Source: Bacteroidia bacterium (lineage in GTDB: Bacteria > Bacteroidota > Bacteroidia > Palsa-965). Taken from it: a DNA stretch of 64,000 nucleotides. The position numbers were made by a program, and so were the translations under genes. Numbering within the stretch: position 1 is the first letter of the stretch; each line of letters starts with the position of its first letter. The stretch covers positions 118,193 to 182,192 of the forward strand of contig JALONL010000004.1 of assembly GCA_025454955.1 (NCBI GenBank). The letters run 5' to 3'. Positions 54,735 through 63,883 of this stretch are shown piece after piece. The notes beneath the pieces are model-generated. The model was given only the letters and a program-made list of their open reading frames with translations, was not told the origin of the DNA and did not search any database.

Positions 54735-54851
54735 TCAGGGCAACGCATTCGGATCCGATTTTTTTCGGCCAGACAGTACAATTTCATGCTTGCACATTCC
54801 CGCAGGTATGACAAGTGTAAAATTCAGTATGTGTGCGTACTGGCTTCGCAT
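54735..54851 (-). CDS. 38-residue leader ORF
   Basis: ATG 54851 to TGA 54735. The peptide includes PAGMCKHEIVLSGRKKSDPN. It lies between two terminator hairpins in the leader of the tRNA array. It contains His, Phe, Lys, Arg and two ATA-coded Ile residues. Translation is not proven. Confidence 0.35.
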   Translation of the reverse strand: MRSQYAHILNFTLVIPAGMCKHEIVLSGRKKSDPNALP

Positions 54852-54863
54852 GTGTGAAAAACG

Positions 54864-54902
54864 CCAAAACGCCCGGCGTTTGTGGTTCGCCGGGCGTTTT
54901 GG
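54864..54902 (-). terminator. Terminator-like hairpin in the array leader, distal
   Basis: A perfect 15-bp stem (54864-54878 with 54888-54902), 9-nt loop, and GTTTTTC following in the minus direction. It lies 3' of the 29-residue leader ORF. Confidence 0.75.
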
Positions 54903-54925
54903 GAGTGTGATTTATTGTTTATTCA

Positions 54926-55015
54926 TCACACAGCACACGACGGCGCAGCGATAAGGAACGCGAGTTCCTTGCGATCGGCCTGCAGGCCTATGGGTGAGTT
55001 GCTGTGGACAAACAT
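54926..55015 (-). CDS. 29-residue leader ORF
   Basis: ATG 55015 to TGA 54926, about 22 nt after the expected start of transcription. The peptide contains FVHSNSPIGLQADRKELAF and codons for Phe, His, ATA-Ile, CGC-Arg and Lys. It precedes a strong terminator. An attenuator leader peptide is one reading; an unused ORF is the other. Confidence 0.35.
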   Translation of the reverse strand: MFVHSNSPIGLQADRKELAFLIAAPSCAV

Positions 55016-55042
55016 TTGAGTTCTTTGATTGATTTTGTGGTG

Positions 55043-55074
55043 CAAATGTAACGAGTAGTTTTTCAATTTGTCAA
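55043..55074 (-). promoter_or_regulatory. Candidate promoter of the tRNA array / rtcB unit
   Basis: On the minus strand TTG (55074-55072), 21 bp, TACATTTG (55050-55043). The next 500 nt downstream hold the leader ORFs and hairpins, then the tRNA array. No better match lies closer to the array. Confidence 0.55.
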
Positions 55075-55260
55075 GAGGCAAACGAAAATATTTTTTGTTT
55101 TTCAGTTCGAATATCTCTGAATCTCTCTATTTGCAAGCCTTTCGGGAGAAAATATTTTTTCGGAAATAAAATACAAACAGCCTGTTTCAATCCACAATCA
55201 ACCTTTTTTCCTTCTCACATTGAAATTAGTTAAGAACAATTTTTTGTCTTCAGGGAATAC

Positions 55261-55300
55261 AAACAAAAAGAGAATCGCTGCGGCGATTCTCTTTTTGTTT
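55261..55300 (-). terminator. Terminator after the gene at 55322
   Basis: An 18-bp perfect inverted repeat (55261-55278 with 55283-55300, 4-nt loop) whose outer parts are A5 and T5 runs. It stops the minus-strand gene 22 bp upstream. Confidence 0.85.
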
Positions 55301-55321
55301 GAAAAATGAAATACTATTTCT

Positions 55322-55903
55322 TCAACGCACGGTTAACGTGCGCGAATAAAAATTCTGATCGGAGCAGGCCACAATCTGATAACAGCCGCTGTGCAGGCGG
55401 TTTTCGAGGTCGGTGGCGAGTACGGGATTGCCGTCGATGTTAATCATTACTTTGGAGTAGTATTCGTTGCCGGCATTGTCGGTAACCACTACAAGCAGTG
55501 TATCATCTTCCTTGCTGCTTTCGCCCAGCGAGTTAACAAGCGGAATGGGATTTCCCTGAAGATAACGAACCGGCACCACATTGGAATATGATACATTACC
55601 TGCCGCATCGGTCATGCGGAGGCGATACCAGGAAGTGCCTTCGAGCGGAGAAAAATCGGTTTCGATGTGATCTGCATTATTTTGTGAAGACATGCCCCAG
55701 GTAATGGAGTCGTAAGCTACTCCGTTTTTCGATTTTTCGAGGACAAAGGAAACAGTGTTATCGGCAAGCGACGACCATGTTAATTGTACTGCACGATCGA
55801 GCGGTGTGGCTGTAATGTAAGATGCCGGCATACGGGCATTCTGCGCCAGCGCGGGAAGCGATCCGGCTACAAAAAACGAGATTAGAAGGATAAGTCTTCG
55901 CAT
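55322..55903 (-). CDS. Small secreted fibronectin-type-III-like protein
   Basis: A 193-residue secreted protein from ATG 55903 (signal ends PALAQ). The first 100 residues (ITATPLDRAVQLTWSSLADN, then SFVLEKSKNGVAYDSI) resemble a fibronectin III-like fold as used by many Bacteroidota surface proteins. The end (HSGCYQIVACSDQNFYSRTL) resembles the last strands of T9SS type A domains, although the NPxxD motif is missing. A promoter fits at 55939-55966. Confidence 0.65.
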   Translation of the reverse strand: MRRLILLISFFVAGSLPALAQNARMPASYITATPLDRAVQLTWSSLADNTVSFVLEKSKNGVAYDSITWGMSSQNNADHIETDFSPLEGTSWYRLRMTDAAGNVSYSNVVPVRYLQGNPIPLVNSLGESSKEDDTLLVVVTDNAGNEYYSKVMINIDGNPVLATDLENRLHSGCYQIVACSDQNFYSRTLTVR

Positions 55904-55938
55904 CGGGGAATAAGACTGGTTAAGGTTGAGCGGTTTGT

Positions 55939-55966
55939 CAAATGTAAAAAAATCTGAAAATTGCAA
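55939..55966 (-). promoter_or_regulatory. Promoter of the fibronectin-like protein gene
   Basis: Minus-strand TTG (55966-55964), 17 bp, TACATTTG (55946-55939), with the ATG 36 bp downstream. Confidence 0.55.
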
Positions 55967-56024
55967 CAAAACCACCTCGGATTCAGTTATTAACATATAG
56001 TTGAAGCTATTATCAAAGTTATCT

Positions 56025-56906
56025 ATGAAGAACCCGCTCCGTTTTCTGTTTGTATGTACTGCCCTTATTCTTCTTGTGCAGCAGGGGTGTTTTAAGCGTC
56101 ACATACTGAGTGACAGCGACATAGAAGCCCATTACCAAAAGAAAAAGTTCCGCCCGCGCTTTGGAAAATACCCGGCAAACGATACCACGGGTGTTCATTT
56201 TGCCCTTTCGGGAACCGACACTCTGCCTCTGGTGGTGTTAATACACGGCGCCCCGGGAGCCTGGTACGGATTCATGGACTACATTGACGACACCCTGTTG
56301 CAAAAGCACATGCAGTTGCTCTCTGTTGACCGGCCGGGTTATGGAAAATCAGGACGCAGGGCCGTGACTTCTATCGAAGAGCAGGCCCGTCGCATTCATC
56401 CGCTCATTGATTCCATACGAAACGGCCGCAGGGTGCTGGTGGTGGGCCGTTCATACGGTGCGCCCATTGCGGCGAGGCTGGCAGTTGATTATCCCGACGA
56501 TGTATCGGAACTTCTGCTTATTGCACCGGCAGTGGCTCCCGAGCTTGAAAAGTTCTGGTGGTTCAGTAAGCCTGCAAACAGCGGATTTATGCGCTGGATG
56601 TTTCCCCACGCCATAAACCGGGCCTCCGACGAAAAGTTTACACACCGCGAAGAACTGCGCCGCCTCGAACCGCTGTGGGACAGCATACGTGTACCGGTAA
56701 CTGCTATTCAGGGCGATAACGATGCCATTGCCGACACCGCCAACCTTACCTGGCTGCAACGCAAACTGCCCGACAATAAAAACCGTTTCATCCGCCTCAA
56801 AGGAGCCGGACACATGATTACGGAAGAAAGACCGGAGTTTGTGCGCCAGATGCTTACCAGCATGGCCGATTCGCTGCGCGCACGCAGGCAGGTTCCCAAA
56901 CCATAA
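56025..56906 (+). CDS. Alpha/beta hydrolase lipoprotein
   Basis: A 293-residue alpha/beta hydrolase from ATG 56025 (lipobox VQQGC). The nucleophile elbow is GRSYGAP (GxSxG), the oxyanion loop is VLIHGAPGAWYGF, an acid is likely in QGDNDAIADTAN and the catalytic His is in GAGHMITEE. Residues RPGYGKSG support the family. The substrate is unknown. It is expected to sit on the periplasmic side as a lipoprotein. Confidence 0.88.
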   Translation: MKNPLRFLFVCTALILLVQQGCFKRHILSDSDIEAHYQKKKFRPRFGKYPANDTTGVHFALSGTDTLPLVVLIHGAPGAWYGFMDYIDDTLLQKHMQLLSVDRPGYGKSGRRAVTSIEEQARRIHPLIDSIRNGRRVLVVGRSYGAPIAARLAVDYPDDVSELLLIAPAVAPELEKFWWFSKPANSGFMRWMFPHAINRASDEKFTHREELRRLEPLWDSIRVPVTAIQGDNDAIADTANLTWLQRKLPDNKNRFIRLKGAGHMITEERPEFVRQMLTSMADSLRARRQVPKP

Positions 56907-56910
56907 GCAA

Positions 56911-59900
56911 TTAACGCCCGCCCCTGATAAGGTGCAGGAAGCCGGTGAGTGTTACCGGCCCGCTGCCGGGCACGGTGGCCGAGGCAATGTAGTAATACAC
57001 CCCATCGGAAGCGGGGCCGCCGGTTTGCATTACCGTTCCATCCCAGCCTGCATTTACATCGGTAACCACGTTGAGCAACTGGCCCCAGCGGTTGTAAATT
57101 TCAATGCGCAGGTCTTCGCCGTAAGGTATGTACACGGTAAAGAAATCATTAATGCCGTCGCCATCGGGTGTAAATACATTGGGCGCATTCAGGTCGCACT
57201 CTTCCACATCCACCAAAATCGGGGATGCGGCACTGCGACAGGCGCCAGCTTCCACGTAGGCAATGAGTGTGGTATCGGTAAACAGCGGGCCGGTGGTAAA
57301 CGGACTTCCCACGCCTACCTGCTGCCCTGCGGTATTGTACCACACCACGCCCCCATTTCCCTGTGCCTGAATGGTGGCAACCAGTCCGATGCACACCGGC
57401 AACGTACTCACATCGGGAGCCACCAGTGTGTTTTGCTGGAAAGCCACCTGCAACGTATCGAATGCGGTGCAGTTAAGCGTATCTGTGATGGCCACCACAT
57501 AGGTTCCGGTGGCATACACAAACACGCTGTCGTTGTTGCCGAGGTTGCCGGGCAGCCAGTTGTAGTTGTACGTGGCATTGCTGTTTGCAATGAGCAGCGT
57601 GGAATCGCCTTCGCACACCGGATCGGGGCCAATCCACAAGGCTTGTGCGCTTACGTAGGAAGCATCAATGGTGGCCGAGGTGAGCGTGGTAATGTTGCAC
57701 GAGGTTACAAAGCAGGAGTATGTACCGGGCTGTGTAACCTGCTGCGATGTGGCACTGCCGCTAAACGGAAACTGCCACTGAATTTGTGTGGCGCCGCTGG
57801 CCACCACATTCAGCGTAACCGTTTCGCCGGGGCAAAGCACATCGTCGGGTGTGGCCTGCAGGAACGGGGTGTTGTACTGCACCACCGAAACCGTGTTCGA
57901 CACCAATTCGCAGGTATCGCTTCCCACACCGGAGTTTACACAGTAATAGTTGCCGCCGCTGGTGACATAAATAATTGAATCATTTACCGGCAAAATTCCG
58001 TTTGGCCCGTACCAGGTAAAATTGCCCGTTCCGGTACAAAACAACTGCACCGAATCGCCCGGACAGATGAGTCCGTTTGAGGGCAGCATGGTGATTATTG
58101 GTATTGGCCTTATGGTAACCGTGACTCCCGCAAACCCAATAGTGGTGCCCGTACACCCATATTGGTTGGTCACGCTGCTGAAATACTGCACGCTGTAAAA
58201 ACCGGGCTGCGATACCCAGATGCTGTCGTTGGTTTGTCCGCTGCTCCACTGATACGCAGGCAGGCCAGTGGCCACAAGCAAGGTGGAGTCGCCGGGGCAA
58301 ATGGAAGTAGTGCCGTTTATTGCGGCCGGTAAAACCACATTGCCAGGATCGGGATAAATTTCAATGTAATATTGCTTTACCATTACAATGGTATCGGTAT
58401 CGCAGGCATTGGCGCGTATAAACTGTGCGGTGAATGTATAAGTGCCGGTGGAATCCACATCAAATGTTCCTGTACACGGCGCGGCTGACACAAGCGTAAT
58501 GCCGGTGGTGGGTGTAAATGTCCAGATGGTGTTAAGGGCATCTTCAATGCATAATTGCTGTGACCCCGTAGGATTGGTAATGAGGTCGTAAATAAACAAT
58601 TCCACAAATACATCATCACAAATTGCAATCGAATCATTGCCATCGGTATCCAGCACCAGAATCATGGTATCATTAATTACGCTGAGGGGTTCGTCGAGTG
58701 TAACATTTACAAGCGTGCTGGATTCGCAGCCCGCGGTATCGGTAACTGTTATGGTATAAAGTCCGTCCTGCGTGGCATAAAACGAAGAAGCAGAAACGGG
58801 GCCGGATGGAGTGTTCCAACTGTATTGATAGTTGCCCAAATTGCCTGCCGAGAGTAAAACAGAATCGGCACAAATGACAACGGGTGTGGTAATTGAATCG
58901 TTCACGTTAATGCTTACCCCGTCGGTAATGGTAGGCAGCGGTGGCGCGGGAGTAACAATTACATGCGCATTGTCGGAATCGGTGTAGCATCCATCGGGCG
59001 AGGTGATGGTGAGCGAATACGTTCCTGTATTGTACACCGGCATGGTAGGCGTGCTCGGCCCGGGCGACCACTGGTATGTCCAGGCGGGCCCGATGCCGCC
59101 TCCTGTTGTGGCCGTGTTCATGGTTTGGGTGGCTGCGCCGAGGAAGAGCGGGGTGTTTGATTCGCACACATAAAACGTATCGCCGAGGCAGTCGTAGCCT
59201 AAAAGATCATTGCGGATGCAGAGCGGCAATGTATCGCGGTTGCAGCCGGTGGGCGGGTTGTGGTAGTAAAAATCGTACGGCTGGCGGCTGAGATCGATGG
59301 GTAAACCGGCAAATACATCGCTGCTGCCGGCGGTAACGGCAGTTTCATAAATATTGTAGTTGGCGTCGGTGCAAAACGGTGCCGGTGCAGCCACGTTTGA
59401 AGCCGGTGAGGTAGCCACAGCAATATAATTTGCCGGATTTACGGGCACATGCAGCCGCGAGGGAAAGCTGCCCGAAAGGGCCACCTGGCTGGCACCGGAA
59501 ATATCAATACCGCCCACGTAATCGTTTCCCTGACCGCCGAGCTGGCGGCTCCACTGCCAGGCGCCGGTGCTGTTGTAGCCTGCCACAAACACATCGCTGT
59601 AGCCCACGGTGCGGAATGTACTGTTGCCGTATTGCTGCGAGTATTGCTCCATGGTGCAGCGGAATGTACCGGCTATGTAGTAATTGCCCGCGGCATCGGA
59701 AGTAACGCTGCGCGAAGTGACGGGCGAATACGAGGATGCAGCCACCGACCAGTCGAGGCCGCCGCTGTTGTTGAAACGCAGCAGGAAAATATGTTCGAGG
59801 TAAGTGCCGCTGAGTGTGGGCGATGACGAAGGCAGGTAGATGTTTATGGTGCCCTGAAAATCGCCGGTAAGCAGTACGTTGCCGCTGTTGTCGGTGTGAA

Positions 59901-60765
59901 TGCCGTTGGCAATGTTGAAACCGCCTCCGGCAATGCGGCGGAACCATTGTTCGTTTCCGGCGGGGTCGTATTTGACTACGAAAACAGCATTCTGCGATAC
60001 GTTGTTGTGCGGGAGGTCGAAGGTAATGGTATCGCTGAACTGGCCGGTGATGAATATGTTTCCGGCTGCATCGGTGCTTACGCCGAAGCCTCTGTCGGTT
60101 TGGCGCGAGGAGCCTTTTTCGGCCCAGAGCACGTTTCCGGCGGCATCGTATTTTACGGTGAATACGTCCATCGAGCCGTTCAGGCTGCTGAGTGAAGCAG
60201 TGCCAAAATTGGCTGTGCCCGAAAACTCGCCGGTAACAATAACATTACCTGCGGCATCGGCAGCAATACCGTTTCCGGCATCGGCCAGCGGGCCGCCGCC
60301 GCTGCGTACCCAGAGCAAATTGCCTGTGGCATCGTACTTGGCCACAAACATATCCTGCGATCCTGCGGCAGTAATGCTTTGCGCGCCAAATGTGGCGGTG
60401 CCTTCGTAAAAGCCGGTAATGTAACTGTTCCCGGAAGCATCGGTGCAGGTGCTCAGTGCCCTGTCGCTGCCCGGCCCGCCGCCGCGGTTTACCCAGAGGT
60501 AAGCGCCACTGGTGTTGTCTATTTTAGCCAGATAGGCATCGGTAATGCCCGAGTTGGAAGGTGAAATTGAGCCAAACGTGGCGCCCACACTAAAATAACC
60601 GCAACTATATACATCGCCCGAAGCATCGGCAGCCACGTCGGTTCCTTCGTCGTTGCCCACGCCTCCGCCAGTTTGCAGCCAGTATTGTTGTGCCTGCACA
60701 AAAGGGGCGACAAGTATAAAAAAGAACAGAACGAGTATGCGTGAATACATGGGAGAGAGTTTCAT
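56911..60765 (-). CDS. Giant SBBP-repeat adhesin-like protein with T9SS type B domain
   Basis: A 1284-residue secreted protein (signal …APFVQAQQ; ATG 60750 is an alternative start). Residues about 30-480 hold SBBP beta-propeller repeats (DAAGNVIVTGEFSGTANFG, DASGNSYITGFYEGTATFG). The middle has Ig/PKD-like modules with VCESNTPLFLGAATQTMN and CPGDSTLLVATGLPAYQW. The C-terminal 100 residues (PNVFTPDGDGINDFFTVYI, IEIYNRWGQLLNVV) form the gliding-motility-associated type B sorting domain. It is expected to be a surface or released adhesin. A single-gene unit. Confidence 0.92.
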   Translation of the reverse strand: MKLSPMYSRILVLFFFILVAPFVQAQQYWLQTGGGVGNDEGTDVAADASGDVYSCGYFSVGATFGSISPSNSGITDAYLAKIDNTSGAYLWVNRGGGPGSDRALSTCTDASGNSYITGFYEGTATFGAQSITAAGSQDMFVAKYDATGNLLWVRSGGGPLADAGNGIAADAAGNVIVTGEFSGTANFGTASLSSLNGSMDVFTVKYDAAGNVLWAEKGSSRQTDRGFGVSTDAAGNIFITGQFSDTITFDLPHNNVSQNAVFVVKYDPAGNEQWFRRIAGGGFNIANGIHTDNSGNVLLTGDFQGTINIYLPSSSPTLSGTYLEHIFLLRFNNSGGLDWSVAASSYSPVTSRSVTSDAAGNYYIAGTFRCTMEQYSQQYGNSTFRTVGYSDVFVAGYNSTGAWQWSRQLGGQGNDYVGGIDISGASQVALSGSFPSRLHVPVNPANYIAVATSPASNVAAPAPFCTDANYNIYETAVTAGSSDVFAGLPIDLSRQPYDFYYHNPPTGCNRDTLPLCIRNDLLGYDCLGDTFYVCESNTPLFLGAATQTMNTATTGGGIGPAWTYQWSPGPSTPTMPVYNTGTYSLTITSPDGCYTDSDNAHVIVTPAPPLPTITDGVSINVNDSITTPVVICADSVLLSAGNLGNYQYSWNTPSGPVSASSFYATQDGLYTITVTDTAGCESSTLVNVTLDEPLSVINDTMILVLDTDGNDSIAICDDVFVELFIYDLITNPTGSQQLCIEDALNTIWTFTPTTGITLVSAAPCTGTFDVDSTGTYTFTAQFIRANACDTDTIVMVKQYYIEIYPDPGNVVLPAAINGTTSICPGDSTLLVATGLPAYQWSSGQTNDSIWVSQPGFYSVQYFSSVTNQYGCTGTTIGFAGVTVTIRPIPIITMLPSNGLICPGDSVQLFCTGTGNFTWYGPNGILPVNDSIIYVTSGGNYYCVNSGVGSDTCELVSNTVSVVQYNTPFLQATPDDVLCPGETVTLNVVASGATQIQWQFPFSGSATSQQVTQPGTYSCFVTSCNITTLTSATIDASYVSAQALWIGPDPVCEGDSTLLIANSNATYNYNWLPGNLGNNDSVFVYATGTYVVAITDTLNCTAFDTLQVAFQQNTLVAPDVSTLPVCIGLVATIQAQGNGGVVWYNTAGQQVGVGSPFTTGPLFTDTTLIAYVEAGACRSAASPILVDVEECDLNAPNVFTPDGDGINDFFTVYIPYGEDLRIEIYNRWGQLLNVVTDVNAGWDGTVMQTGGPASDGVYYYIASATVPGSGPVTLTGFLHLIRGGR

Positions 60766-60898
60766 AAAACAGCGTTGCCGCCGGTGTTTGCCAACAGCAA
60801 GTTAATGAAATTAATATTCAAATTCCTACTGCCAACACGGCGCATTTGTTAACTCATCCGTAAATTCACCACTTACCTGAGTTCTGGAAACAGACCTG

Positions 60899-60906
60899 TA
60901 TCTTTG
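60899..60906 (+). promoter_or_regulatory. -7 box of the EEP-family gene
   Basis: TATCTTTG six bases before the ATG; no -33 TTTG is clear. A nearly leaderless message is implied. Confidence 0.4.
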
Positions 60907-60911
60907 CCCTC

Positions 60912-61934
60912 ATGAAAAACACACTCCTTTCGCTGTGTTCATTTGCCGCAATTTTTCTTGCGGCTTGTGCGCAGGCACAGCCTCCTGCTGCTGCACGTAT
61001 TGCCTTTTACAATACCGAAAATCTTTTCGACACCATCAACAATAAAAATGTAATTGATGAAGAGTTTCTGCCCGATGGTAAACTGAAGTGGACAAAAGAA
61101 CGCTACAACAAAAAACTCGCGCAGTTGTCGAAAGTAATTCTCGAAATAGGCAGCGGCAGCGGCCCCGAAATTATTGGTTTGTGCGAAGTGGAGAATAAAG
61201 GTGTGCTGGTGGATCTTACCCAGAAAACTCCGTTAAAAAAACAGAAGTATCAGATTGTACACTACGATTCGCCCGACGGGCGCGGCATAGATGTGGCACT
61301 GCTTTACAAGAAATCGGCATTTCGTGTGCTTGAATCAAAACCTTTTCAGGTGCCGCAACCTTCAGACACCCTGCCGCCCACGCGCAATATTCTTTACGTA
61401 AAAGGCATTATGGGTAAAAGCGACACGCTCTGCATTTTTGTAAACCACTGGCCCTCGCGACGCGGCGGCAGCAGCGAAAGTGCACCACGCCGTAAAATGG
61501 CAGCCGAGCGTTTGAAACAACTTACCGACAGTGTGGCCAAAGCCGTGCCCGGCGCACAAATTGTGGCCATCGGCGATTTTAACGACGAGCCTACCGATGC
61601 CAGTTTGCAAACCGTGGCGCATGAGGTAAACGATTCGCTAAGCCCGGGACTGCGCAATATGCTGAGTACGCTTGATGCACAGGGCGAAGGCACACATTAT
61701 TATAAAAAGGAGAAAAATACTTTTGACCAGATTCTGGTATCGGGAAATTTATTTAGTCGCCGCGGTTATTATGTAACCACCACCTCAGGCCATATTTTTA
61801 AACCCGAATGGATAATGGGCGAAAATTACAAGGGCGATCCCCCCGCCCCGCTCCGCACCTACGCAGGCAGCCGCTACATTGGCGGGTTCAGCGATCATCT
61901 TCCGGTTTACATCGACCTCTATTTTGCCAAATAA
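60912..61934 (+). CDS. Endonuclease/exonuclease/phosphatase family protein, secreted
   Basis: A 340-residue lipoprotein or secreted hydrolase (…FLAACAQAQ). The EEP fold is shown by FYNTENLFDTINN, IGLCEVENKG (catalytic Glu), FVNHWPSRRGG, IGDFNDEPTD (catalytic Asp/Asn) and GFSDHLPVYID (His). Such proteins act on nucleic acids or phosphoesters outside the cytoplasm. The helicase gene follows by 5 bp. Confidence 0.9.
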   Translation: MKNTLLSLCSFAAIFLAACAQAQPPAAARIAFYNTENLFDTINNKNVIDEEFLPDGKLKWTKERYNKKLAQLSKVILEIGSGSGPEIIGLCEVENKGVLVDLTQKTPLKKQKYQIVHYDSPDGRGIDVALLYKKSAFRVLESKPFQVPQPSDTLPPTRNILYVKGIMGKSDTLCIFVNHWPSRRGGSSESAPRRKMAAERLKQLTDSVAKAVPGAQIVAIGDFNDEPTDASLQTVAHEVNDSLSPGLRNMLSTLDAQGEGTHYYKKEKNTFDQILVSGNLFSRRGYYVTTTSGHIFKPEWIMGENYKGDPPAPLRTYAGSRYIGGFSDHLPVYIDLYFAK

Positions 61935-61939
61935 CGATA

Positions 61940-63883
61940 GTGAAAGAACTCCGCGAAAAGCTGCAGCAGTTTGTAGAATTGCTGGCTGTTGAAAAAGACG
62001 AGGATTACAGGCAATACGTAGCACAGTTTGAGCGGTGCAGCATTGCCGAGCGCCGCAAAAACGGTGTAACCTGGTATCCGCTACAGGTGGTATCGGAAGA
62101 ACTTGCGCCCGGCGATTATCTCATTATCGAAGCCGAACGCACGCAGGGGCTGGGCGAACTGCATCAGTTCTCGAACGGAAAACTGATTGAGCTTTTCAGC
62201 AACAGCGGCGAAAATGGCAGCGAAAACTGGAAACTTCAGGGCACCGTGCGGCAGGTGTGGCAAAATAAAATCCGCATTCAGTTTAACACCGACGAGTTGC
62301 CGGGCTGGGCCGAGCGCGGAAAGCTGGGCATTAACCTGCTTTTCGACGAAAACTCGTACCGCGAAATGCTCATCGCCCTGCAAAAAGTAATGGATGCCGA
62401 GCGCGGCCGCCTTGCCGATTTGCGCGATATACTTTACGGCTACAAGCAGGCAGCTTTCGGCAAAAAAGACGAGAGTTTGCAGCCGGCAGGACTTAACCGC
62501 TCGCAAACTGAAGCCGTACGCACCATTCTTGCCGCCGAAGACATTGCCATTGTACACGGCCCGCCCGGAACAGGCAAAACCACCACATTAGTGCAGGCCA
62601 TACGCCACACACTGATGCACGAAAAACAGGTGCTCGTGTGCAGCCCAAGTAATACGGCAGTGGATTTGCTCACCGAACGGCTGGTACGTCAGGGCATAAA
62701 CGTATTACGTTTGGGCAATCCGGCGCGCGTATCGGACGAGGTGATGAACAATACGCTTGACGTGAAAATGACACGCCATGCGAATTACAAAGAGCTGAAA
62801 GAATTCCGCAAACGCGCCGAGGAATATTTTGCGATGGCCAAAAAGTACAAACGCAATTTCGGGCGCGACGAACGCGAGCAGCGCAACCTGCTTTACAACG
62901 AAGCCCGGCAACTGCTGAAAGACGCCACTGCGCTTGAAGATTATATTTTGTGGGATCAGTTTGAGCAGGCGCAGGTGGTGGCATGTACACCCGTAGTGTC
63001 GGCCGGAAAGCTGCTGCGCGATAAGCGGTTTGAAACGGTATTTATTGACGAGGCCGCACAGGCACTGGAACCAATGAGCTGGATTCCGATTACCCGCGCC
63101 AACCGCGTGGTATTTGCCGGCGACCATTGCCAGCTACCGCCCACCGTGAAATCGAAAAAGGCCGAAGACGGAGGGTTGAAGTACACGTTGTTTGAACGCG
63201 CCATACGCAATCAGCCGCACGCATCGGTAATTCTCGAAACGCAGTACCGGATGCACGAGCACATCATGAATTTCTCGAACCGCGAGTTTTATGATAATCG
63301 TTTGCAGGCCGATGTAACGGTAAAAGACAATTTGCTGAGTTTTGATGATAACGACGATTTGCTCATTCGTCCGCTTGAATTTATCGACACCGCCGGATGC
63401 GGATTTGGCGAAGAGCAGAACAACGAAACCTTCAGCCTTTCAAACCCCGAAGAAGCGGCATTACTGCTCAAACATCTGGGCCGTGTGCTGGAGCAGTACG
63501 ACAGTCATCAATCGTCGGAGCCGCTGCGCATTGGCATTATAGCGCCGTACAAACAGCAAACCGAACTGCTTACACAAATGCTGGCCGAGCAGGCTTACTT
63601 TGAAGGCAGCCGCCATCATTTCTCAGTGCGCACAGTTGACGGATTTCAGGGCCAGGAGCGCGACATTATCTGCATCAGTCTGGTGCGCAGCAACGACAAT
63701 GGCGAGATCGGCTTTTTAAGCGACACGCGACGAATGAATGTGGCGCTCACAAGAGCCAAACGCAAATTGCTGGTCTTTGGCGACAGTGCCACGCTGGCCA
63801 ATCATTCGTTTTATAAGTCGTTTTTGAATTATGTGGATGAAATTGGAGCGTACCGATCGGCGTGGGAATTTATGGACGTATGA
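61940..63883 (+). CDS. IGHMBP2/DNA2-NAM7-like superfamily 1 helicase
   Basis: A 647-residue SF1 helicase. I choose GTG 61940, which puts MKELREKLQQF at the start; the open frame upstream overlaps the previous gene. Walker A is VHGPPGTGKTTTLVQAI (about residue 210), motif II is FIDEAAQALEPM, motif III GDHCQLPPTVKS, and motifs V-VI include TVDGFQGQERDIICISLVRS and MNVALTRAKRKLLVFGD. It should unwind RNA or DNA 5'-3'. The cellular role is unknown; it is coupled to an EEP-family gene. Confidence 0.92.
   Translation: MKELREKLQQFVELLAVEKDEDYRQYVAQFERCSIAERRKNGVTWYPLQVVSEELAPGDYLIIEAERTQGLGELHQFSNGKLIELFSNSGENGSENWKLQGTVRQVWQNKIRIQFNTDELPGWAERGKLGINLLFDENSYREMLIALQKVMDAERGRLADLRDILYGYKQAAFGKKDESLQPAGLNRSQTEAVRTILAAEDIAIVHGPPGTGKTTTLVQAIRHTLMHEKQVLVCSPSNTAVDLLTERLVRQGINVLRLGNPARVSDEVMNNTLDVKMTRHANYKELKEFRKRAEEYFAMAKKYKRNFGRDEREQRNLLYNEARQLLKDATALEDYILWDQFEQAQVVACTPVVSAGKLLRDKRFETVFIDEAAQALEPMSWIPITRANRVVFAGDHCQLPPTVKSKKAEDGGLKYTLFERAIRNQPHASVILETQYRMHEHIMNFSNREFYDNRLQADVTVKDNLLSFDDNDDLLIRPLEFIDTAGCGFGEEQNNETFSLSNPEEAALLLKHLGRVLEQYDSHQSSEPLRIGIIAPYKQQTELLTQMLAEQAYFEGSRHHFSVRTVDGFQGQERDIICISLVRSNDNGEIGFLSDTRRMNVALTRAKRKLLVFGDSATLANHSFYKSFLNYVDEIGAYRSAWEFMDV

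Noticed and set aside
54541..55080. tmRNA or other known structured RNA in the leader of the tRNA array
   Set aside because: No alanine-tRNA-like ends, no tag peptide frame and no pseudoknot-like core could be found.
61808..61939. Extended N-terminus of the helicase frame from 61808
   Set aside because: It overlaps the end of the EEP gene in another frame and has no helicase similarity; GTG 61940 is the better start.
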